Assembly (NCBI RefSeq): GCF_035918015.1
Contig: NZ_CP109132.1
Coordinates: forward strand, 6,820,001 to 6,884,000
DNA length: 64,000 bases
Reading direction: 5' to 3'
Source of the DNA: Streptomyces sp. NBC_01754
Lineage (GTDB): Bacteria; Actinomycetota; Actinomycetes; Streptomycetales; Streptomycetaceae
Part shown: positions 59,109 through 64,000 of the stretch, piece by piece
Numbering within the stretch: the first letter of the stretch is position 1
Layout of the letters: every line of letters starts with the position of its first letter
Notes under the pieces: generated by a model
What the model was told of the DNA's origin: nothing
What the model saw: the letters and a program-made list of their open reading frames with translations, nothing else
Databases searched by the model: none
Made by a program: the position numbers and the translations under genes

Positions 59109-60068
59109 TCACTCCGCGACCGTGGTGTAGCGGCCCGCGGCGCCCCGGCCGTCCCAGGGCTCGCACCGTTCGGAGACGTCGACCCGGACTCCGTGCGGCT
59201 CCAGCGCCCCGATGACCCGGCGCTCCATCGGCGGGGTCATGAAGTGGTGGTGCAGGTCGAGCGAGGCCAGGTGGGTGAGGGGCTGGCCTTCGAGCAGCGC
59301 GGCCGCCCCCTCGTCACCCAGCGTGCCGGACGAGAGGTCCAGGCTCCGGAGCCGGGCGGCGACGGGGGCCGAGGCCATCGCGGCCGCGATCTCGTTCTCC
59401 AGCTCGCTGTTGCGCAGGCCGAGGTGGTGGAGACCGGGGAAGCGGGTCCCGGAGAGCAGCGGAGCGAGGTCCCGCAGCGTCGCGTCACCGCCGTAGGCGG
59501 ACACACCCAGCCAGAGCTCGAGGTGTTCCAGCGAGGGCAGTTCGCTGTCCACGACCCCGCGCACCACCTCCGCCGGCAGCCCGCCGCTCTCGACGGTCAG
59601 CGTCCGCAGGGCCGCGTGCGTCACCGGCGGGAACACCAGGCCGCTGCCGCCTCGCACACCGAGCTCGGTCAGGGCGGGGAAGGCGGCGAGGAGAGCGGTG
59701 ACGTCCGACTGCTCGATCCAGGAGATCTCGGACTCCTCCATCACCAGGTCTCCGACGAAGACGGCCTCCAGCGAGGTGAGGCGGTCGGCGGCGGCCACGA
59801 CGAGGCCGATGGGATACGAGGAGTCCTGATCGGCGGCCTCACCCCACTGCCCGATGATCAGTGCCCGTACCCCGCCGGGGTCGACGGCTTCGAGGAACGC
59901 GCCGAAGAGCTCTTCCCAGGTGCGCTCCCCCTCGTCGTCGTCGTACGGATCGACACGGATGCGCCAGGCCGCGTCCCCCGCCGCCGGCCGTGCGGCCCCA
60001 CCGGTCTCCTGCTGGAAATCCACGGCCGGGAGGCCGAGCAACGCGTGCAGATGTTCCACACCGGACAT
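59109..60068 (-). CDS. STM4015 family protein (leucine-rich-repeat-like)
   Basis: A 319-residue protein with a repeating pattern, for example LPSLEHLELWLGVSAYGGD, FPGLHHLGLRNSELENEIA, LRSLDLSSGTLGDEG and LASLDLHHHFMTPP, so the C-terminal half is a leucine-rich-repeat solenoid. The N-terminal half has VDPYDDDEGERTWEELFGAF. I recognise the family STM4015. It is the first gene of the operon and has AGGAG before its ATG. A scaffold or substrate-binding role is plausible; no enzyme motif is visible. Confidence 0.83.
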   Translation of the reverse strand: MSGVEHLHALLGLPAVDFQQETGGAARPAAGDAAWRIRVDPYDDDEGERTWEELFGAFLEAVDPGGVRALIIGQWGEAADQDSSYPIGLVVAAADRLTSLEAVFVGDLVMEESEISWIEQSDVTALLAAFPALTELGVRGGSGLVFPPVTHAALRTLTVESGGLPAEVVRGVVDSELPSLEHLELWLGVSAYGGDATLRDLAPLLSGTRFPGLHHLGLRNSELENEIAAAMASAPVAARLRSLDLSSGTLGDEGAAALLEGQPLTHLASLDLHHHFMTPPMERRVIGALEPHGVRVDVSERCEPWDGRGAAGRYTTVAE

Positions 60069-60266
60069 GGCGCTGAGCTCCTGTTGCTGAGGACGATTGA
60101 TGTCCGCAAGGTCTATCAAGTCCTGCTGACAACCCGGTGGCCGGGCCCGGCGGCAGGCCGTCGCCAGGCCCCGGGGAACGCCGGGTACCTCCTCACTGTC
60201 AGACCCCCGCCGTAGCGTTCTGTCCGTGGTCGGCACAGCGGGTGCCGCCTGGAGGGGGAGACGTCT

Positions 60267-60593
60267 GTGTACCGGCAGGGTGATGTGCTGATCATGCCTC
60301 TGGAGGAGTCGGCGGTGCCGTCCCAGTTCCTGAAGGCGCCGGGCGAACTGCGCGACGGGCGGGGGCGGATGGTGCTCGCGCTCGGCGAGGTCACCGGTCA
60401 CGCGCACGCGGTGCGGGGTCCCGGCCGGCTCCTGCGGGAGGCCGGTCCCTTCGGACCGATGCTCCTCCACCTCCCAGAGGGCGGCCGTGTCGTGCACGAG
60501 GAACACGCCGTCATCGCCCTGCCGAAGGGCTGGTTCCGTGTGGTGCGGCAGCGGGAGTACGCACCGGGTGCCGTCCGCATCGTCGCCGACTGA
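60267..60593 (+). CDS. conserved hypothetical protein, partner of the DUF6745 gene
   Basis: A 108-residue small protein. It begins MYRQGDVLIMPLEE and has the conserved-looking pieces LALGEVTGHAHAV, HLPEGGRVVHEEHAVIALPK and VVRQREYAPGAVRIVAD, a pattern I remember as typically paired with DUF6745 proteins. The regular beta pattern and His residues (TGHAHAV, HEEH) suggest a small cupin-like or metal-binding barrel, but this is inference. It starts at GTG 60267 with GGAGGGGGAG upstream. It is divergent from the STM4015-like gene. Confidence 0.7.
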   Translation: MYRQGDVLIMPLEESAVPSQFLKAPGELRDGRGRMVLALGEVTGHAHAVRGPGRLLREAGPFGPMLLHLPEGGRVVHEEHAVIALPKGWFRVVRQREYAPGAVRIVAD

Positions 60594-60691
60594 CGGGCGC
60601 GGACGGTGCGGTGACACGGCGGAGCGCCCGGCACGCGTGCCGGGCGGGTGATGTGTGGTCGGCGGAGACTCGGACGGGGACGGGAACAGCG

Positions 60692-61693
60692 ATGCAGTAC
60701 GTGAACGACTGGCGGGCCGTGGCGGCGGCGACGGGCGCGGCGGACCGGCACGCGGCCGAGGACGGGGTGCGGCTGGCCTACCGCGGCGCCGGGCTCGCCG
60801 AACCGGAGCGGATCGTGTGGGTGGATTCGCCGCGGGCGGCCGTCGAGGCGGTGGAGGAACTGGCCGACGCGGGACGATCGGTGCGTGAGGAGGTACGCAC
60901 CCTGCCCTGGGCCGGGGAGCGCCGCCGGATGTACGACGAGTTGGGCCCGGCCGGCTGGTCCGCCCTGTGGTCCGCCACCGGGGCCCAGCTGTGGGAGACC
61001 ACGGCAGCCCTGGCCGAGCGCATACGGGCGGGGATCGTCACCGGACTCGCCGGCGTGCCCGAGGACGAGTCCCGCGTGCGGCTCGTGCTGCTCGACGCGG
61101 TCCTCGGCCAGCACGACGCGGCCTGGCTCGCCGCCTTCGACGGCCGCGGCGACCGGCTGACCGGACTGGCCCAGGTCGCCAGGAACGCCGGCTGGTGGTG
61201 GCCCTACGAGCGGGCCGTGGTGATCAGCGAGCGGCCGGTGGAGCTCCACCGTGACGAGGCCGGCCGGCTCGACCGGGGAGACGGCCCCGCACTCGCCTAC
61301 CGAGACGGCTTCGCACTCCACGCCTGGCGCGGCATGCCGGTACCGGCCGCGTTCCTCGACGAGTTGGCGGCCCTGACCCCCGAGCGGATACGCGCCGAGG
61401 AGAACGCCGAGCTGCGCCGCGTGATGCTGGAGTACTACGGTTACGACCGCTACCTCGCCGAATCGGGTGCCGAGCCGGTGCACCGGGACGAGACCGGGAT
61501 CCTCTGGCGGATCGCGCTGGACGGCGACGAGGACGTCGTCATGGTCGAAGTCGTCAACTCGACTCCGGAGCCGGACGGTTCATGTCGCACCTACTGGCTG
61601 CGCGTGCCGCCGGCCACGAGGACGGCGAAGGCCGGCGTCGCCTGGACCTTCGGTCTCGACGGTGAGGCGTACGCACCGCTGCGCCAGACCTGA
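60692..61693 (+). CDS. DUF6745 domain-containing protein
   Basis: A 333-residue protein with the features of DUF6745: helix-rich N-terminus, and the marker region ELHRDEAGRLDRGDGPALAY followed by DGFALHAWRGMPVP, where a short motif of the HRDxGxLHxxxGPA type is seen twice (again VHRDETGILWRIAL). These resemble bacterial repeat units used in sensing or binding, but the function is unknown. It lies 98 bp after the small partner gene and probably shares its promoter. The ATG at 60692 is the first with a good upstream purine run. Confidence 0.75.
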   Translation: MQYVNDWRAVAAATGAADRHAAEDGVRLAYRGAGLAEPERIVWVDSPRAAVEAVEELADAGRSVREEVRTLPWAGERRRMYDELGPAGWSALWSATGAQLWETTAALAERIRAGIVTGLAGVPEDESRVRLVLLDAVLGQHDAAWLAAFDGRGDRLTGLAQVARNAGWWWPYERAVVISERPVELHRDEAGRLDRGDGPALAYRDGFALHAWRGMPVPAAFLDELAALTPERIRAEENAELRRVMLEYYGYDRYLAESGAEPVHRDETGILWRIALDGDEDVVMVEVVNSTPEPDGSCRTYWLRVPPATRTAKAGVAWTFGLDGEAYAPLRQT

Positions 61694-61896
61694 CCCGGAC
61701 CGGCCGGGCGCCTCCTCGCGCGGGCGCGCACTTCGCACCCGGGGCGGGGAACCACGGGCGCGGTCGTGGAGGCGACGTCCAAGGGGGGCGACCCGGAGCC
61801 GGTCATCGGGCTTGCCCGCGCTCCCCCCGTGGAGACACGGCCGCGACGGGGGGCCGGAGGCGGAATCCTTTGGCACGCACGGACGTTGGATCCGGC

Positions 61897-62337
61897 ATGA
61901 GCGACAACGGAACCGGACGTGAAGCACTGCTCCGCCTCGTCGGTGCATACGACGGAGGTGTGCTCGTCACCCTCAAGCGCGACGGCAGGCCCCAGCTGTC
62001 CAACGTGAACCACGCCTATTACCCCGACGAAGGGGTGATCCGGGTCTCGATCACCGAGGACCGGGCCAAGACGCGCAACCTGCGCCGTGACCCGCGTGCG
62101 AGTTACCACGTGACCGGTGACGACCGAGGGGCGTGGACGGTGGCGGACGCCACCGCCGAGCTCAGTGCGCCCGCCGCCGCGCTCCACGACGAGACGGTGG
62201 AGCGGCTGATCACGCTCTTCCGGGACGTCCAGGGTGAACACCCTGACTGGGACGACTACCGGCGAGCCATGGTGCGGGACCGCAGGGTCGTCCTCACCCT
62301 GCGGATCGAGCACGTGTACGGTCAGCTGCGTGCCTGA
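61897..62337 (+). CDS. PPOX-class F420-dependent or FMN oxidoreductase
   Basis: A 146-residue split-barrel flavin/deazaflavin protein. It has LVGAYDGGVLVTLKRDGRP, then QLSNVNHAYYPDEGVIRVSITEDRAKTRNLRRDPRAS, which is the F420/FMN-phosphate contact region, and VVLTLRIEHVYGQLRA at the end. The pattern fits the actinobacterial PPOX-class F420-dependent family. I chose the ATG at 61897; TTGGAT lies five bases upstream, so a leaderless message is possible. Substrate unknown. Confidence 0.85.
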   Translation: MSDNGTGREALLRLVGAYDGGVLVTLKRDGRPQLSNVNHAYYPDEGVIRVSITEDRAKTRNLRRDPRASYHVTGDDRGAWTVADATAELSAPAAALHDETVERLITLFRDVQGEHPDWDDYRRAMVRDRRVVLTLRIEHVYGQLRA

Positions 62338-62440
62338 CGCAGCGCCGCGCGGAGGCGGCCTCCTGGCCCGGTCGGCCGTCGGTCCGCCCCCGGAGCGTCC
62401 CGCACCCACGACGAAGCGACCCCCACTCCCAGGAGACGCT

Positions 62441-63682
62441 GTGACCGCCGACAGACAGCCTTCCCTCCGCGCGAGACTCCGCTCGCTCCGTCCCGTGGCC
62501 TTCGGCGCGGAGCCTGACGGGGCACGGATGGAGCGCATCCGCAGCTCGCCGCATTTCGCCGACGGTGTGTTCCGGAACCCGGTGGAGGCGGAGATCCGCC
62601 CCTCCGGCTCCATGCTCGACTTCGCCAAGGTCTACTTCCGCAAGGAGGAGAGGGCCCGCAGGGCACCGAGCGGAGTCGTCCCGGTCCACGCGACGACCGT
62701 GGCCGACCTGGCCGAGCCGCCCGCCACGGGTCTGCGGCTGACCTGGCTCGGGCACTCCAGCGTGCTCGCCGAGATCGACGGCGCGCGGGTACTGTTCGAC
62801 CCTGTGTGGGGCGAACGCTGCTCGCCGTTCTCGTTCGCCGGGCCCAAGCGCCTGCATCCCGTGCCCCTGCCGCTCGCCGCGCTCGGCTCCGTCGACGTCG
62901 TCGTCATCTCGCACGACCACTACGACCACCTCGACCTGCCGACGATCAGGGCCCTGGCGGGCAGCGGCACGGTCTTCGCGGTGCCGCTCGGGGTCGGTGC
63001 CCATCTGGAGCACTGGGGCATCGCGCCCGGCCGGATCCATGAGCTCGACTGGCACGAGAGCGCGCACGTCGCCGGGATCACCCTGACGGCCACTCCGGCC
63101 CGGCACTTCTGCGGTCGCGCCCTGCGTAACCAGCAGCACACCCTCTGGGCGTCCTGGGTGGCCGCCGGACCCGACCACCGCGTCTACCACAGCGGGGACA
63201 CGGGCTACTTCTCCGGCTTCCAGGACATAGGCGCCGAGCACGGCCCCTTCGACGCGACCATGGTCCAGATCGGGGCGTACTCGACCAACTGGCCACAGGA
63301 GCGCAGGCACGGCCGGCCTGATCCGGGACCCTGGCCCGATATCCACATGAGTCCGGACGAGGGCGTCAGGGCGCACCTCGACCTCCAGGGCGGTGATCCG
63401 GCCGCGGGCGTCATGCTGCCGATCCACTGGGGCACGTTCAATCTCGCCCTCCACCCGTGGGCCGAGCCCGCCGAGTGGTCCATGCGGGCGATGGCGGCCG
63501 TCGGGGCGACGATGGCGGCCCCCCGGCCGGGGGAGCCCTTCGAGCCCACCGAACCGCAGCCGGTCGAGCCGTGGTGGCGAGCCGTCGCCGAGGAGCCGGC
63601 CGCCGGCTGGGGCCACTGGCCGCCGGTGCACGTGCCGCTTCCACGGCACACCGCAAGCGGCGACCTGGTGGCCGACGCCTGA
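62441..63682 (+). CDS. MBL-fold metal-dependent hydrolase (NAPE-PLD-like)
   Basis: A 413-residue metallo-beta-lactamase-fold protein. Metal motifs are ISHDHYDHLDLP (HxHxDH), TPARHFCGR, YHSGDTGYF and LPIHWGTFNL. The order and the N-terminal region with GLRLTWLGHSSVLAEIDG resemble N-acylphosphatidylethanolamine phospholipase D-like and UlaG-like hydrolases. A phosphodiester lipid is a likely substrate but unproven. The GTG at 62441 has AGGAG five bases upstream. Confidence 0.87.
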   Translation: MTADRQPSLRARLRSLRPVAFGAEPDGARMERIRSSPHFADGVFRNPVEAEIRPSGSMLDFAKVYFRKEERARRAPSGVVPVHATTVADLAEPPATGLRLTWLGHSSVLAEIDGARVLFDPVWGERCSPFSFAGPKRLHPVPLPLAALGSVDVVVISHDHYDHLDLPTIRALAGSGTVFAVPLGVGAHLEHWGIAPGRIHELDWHESAHVAGITLTATPARHFCGRALRNQQHTLWASWVAAGPDHRVYHSGDTGYFSGFQDIGAEHGPFDATMVQIGAYSTNWPQERRHGRPDPGPWPDIHMSPDEGVRAHLDLQGGDPAAGVMLPIHWGTFNLALHPWAEPAEWSMRAMAAVGATMAAPRPGEPFEPTEPQPVEPWWRAVAEEPAAGWGHWPPVHVPLPRHTASGDLVADA

Positions 63683-63685
63683 CCC

Positions 63686-64000
63686 CTACGACGGCCGCCC
63701 GGAGGTGCGCAGCAGCGCCTCCAGCGGTCGTACGCCCTCGCCCGAGAAGAGACCGGAAGCCGTCGCCACCCGCCGGTCCCGTGCCGGTCCCGGCCGGGTC
63801 AGGACGTCCAGGGTCCGCACCAGCGTTCCGGGGTCCGGCGCGTGGTCGGCGAGGCCGAGTTCCGCCATCCTTTCGGCCCCCTCCCGGCCGTGCCCCGGAA
63901 CGGTGCGGTAGCTGACGACCGGCACACCGCAGGCCATGGCCTCGAGCGCAGTCTGACCTGCGGCGTTGTCGATGAGCGCGCGGGAGGCGGACAGCAGCCC
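63686..64000 (-). CDS. glycosyltransferase C-terminus (GT28/MGDG synthase-like), cut by window edge
   Basis: The last 104 residues of a larger protein. The piece ALIDNAAGQTALEAMACGVP followed by VSYRTVPGHGREGAERMAELGL matches the nucleotide-sugar-binding C-terminal domain of GT28-type enzymes such as monogalactosyldiacylglycerol synthases (DNAAGQTA with EAMACG). The N-terminal half and the start codon lie outside the window. It is convergent with the MBL-fold gene, with 3 bp between the stops. Confidence 0.72.
   Translation of the reverse strand, partial: GLLSASRALIDNAAGQTALEAMACGVPVVSYRTVPGHGREGAERMAELGLADHAPDPGTLVRTLDVLTRPGPARDRRVATASGLFSGEGVRPLEALLRTSGRPS

Noticed and set aside
60069..60266. 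Precursor peptide gene upstream of the STM4015-like gene
   Set aside because: A 26-codon GTG frame exists on the minus strand at about 60115-60200, but it has no convincing leader/core layout and could be chance.
1..64000. Prophage, insertion sequence or integrative element
   Set aside because: No transposase, integrase, tRNA-end duplication or phage structural gene was seen on either strand.

Overview
This is a GC-rich (about 70% or more) actinobacterial chromosome segment, almost certainly Streptomyces. The evidence is the codon usage, the frequent GTG/TTG starts, an SsgA-like sporulation regulator, an actinobacterial-type hopanoid operon, and gene content that resembles from memory the SCO6745-SCO6771 part of the S. 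coelicolor chromosome (for example an SCO6745-family gene, idi, a cation efflux gene, then hpnC-D-E-synthase-shc-hpnG-hpnH). I see no rRNA, tRNA, insertion sequence, prophage or CRISPR array.

Layout. 1-5.2 kb: acyl-ACP desaturase (cut by the edge) with a palindromic operator, an ABC-F protein, an SsgA-like protein, endonuclease V, a small membrane protein and an enoyl-reductase-like protein. 5.4-12.1 kb: a fatty-acid degradation operon (CoA-transferase, acyl-CoA dehydrogenase, thiolase, FadB) facing a MerR regulator. 12.2-20.6 kb: a macro-domain protein, TetR regulator, two divergent MpaB/DUF2236 oxygenases sharing an operator, a LacI regulator with a BCCT transporter, a D-amino-acid-oxidase-like enzyme and a PPOX flavoprotein. 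20.9-31.2 kb: a second ABC-F, Tex, SCO6745-family protein, GlxA regulator plus DJ-1/PfpI protein, enoyl-CoA hydratase, an anti-sigma-like ATPase, Idi and a cation efflux protein.

31.4-39.9 kb: a tightly coupled set (galE facing CDP-alcohol transferase 1, cytidylyltransferase, glycerol-1-phosphate-dehydrogenase-like enzyme, CDP-alcohol transferase 2, glycosyltransferase, and a Wzm/Wzt-type ABC exporter). It reads as a pathway that activates a polyol phosphate with CTP, builds a membrane-linked phospho-glycoconjugate and exports it. The product is unknown to me.

40.2-51.2 kb: the hopanoid operon. HpnC, HpnD and HpnE make squalene from farnesyl diphosphate supplied by the polyprenyl synthase, Shc cyclises it, HpnH adds adenosine, HpnG removes adenine, and a class III aminotransferase probably makes the amino-polyol side chain. 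The dxs and ispG genes that I remember from the S. coelicolor cluster are absent, and a strong terminator hairpin sits where they would be. An XRE-cupin regulator with tandem operators and a 57-residue membrane protein close this block.

51.3-54.6 kb: a tyrosine-phosphatase-like enzyme, a LysM/M23 cell-wall hydrolase under a ydaO-type (c-di-AMP) riboswitch, and an SGNH hydrolase. 54.6-60.1 kb: a five-gene minus-strand operon matching the uncharacterised Salmonella STM4011-STM4015 families (two radical SAM enzymes, an alkaline-phosphatase-superfamily hydrolase, an ATP-grasp-like protein and a leucine-rich-repeat protein). This is the best candidate for an undescribed biosynthetic system. Divergent from it is a small conserved protein plus a DUF6745 protein. 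61.9-64 kb: an F420/FMN-type oxidoreductase, an MBL-fold hydrolase and the C-terminus of a glycosyltransferase cut by the window edge.

Family names come from recognising sequence patterns; no database search was possible.
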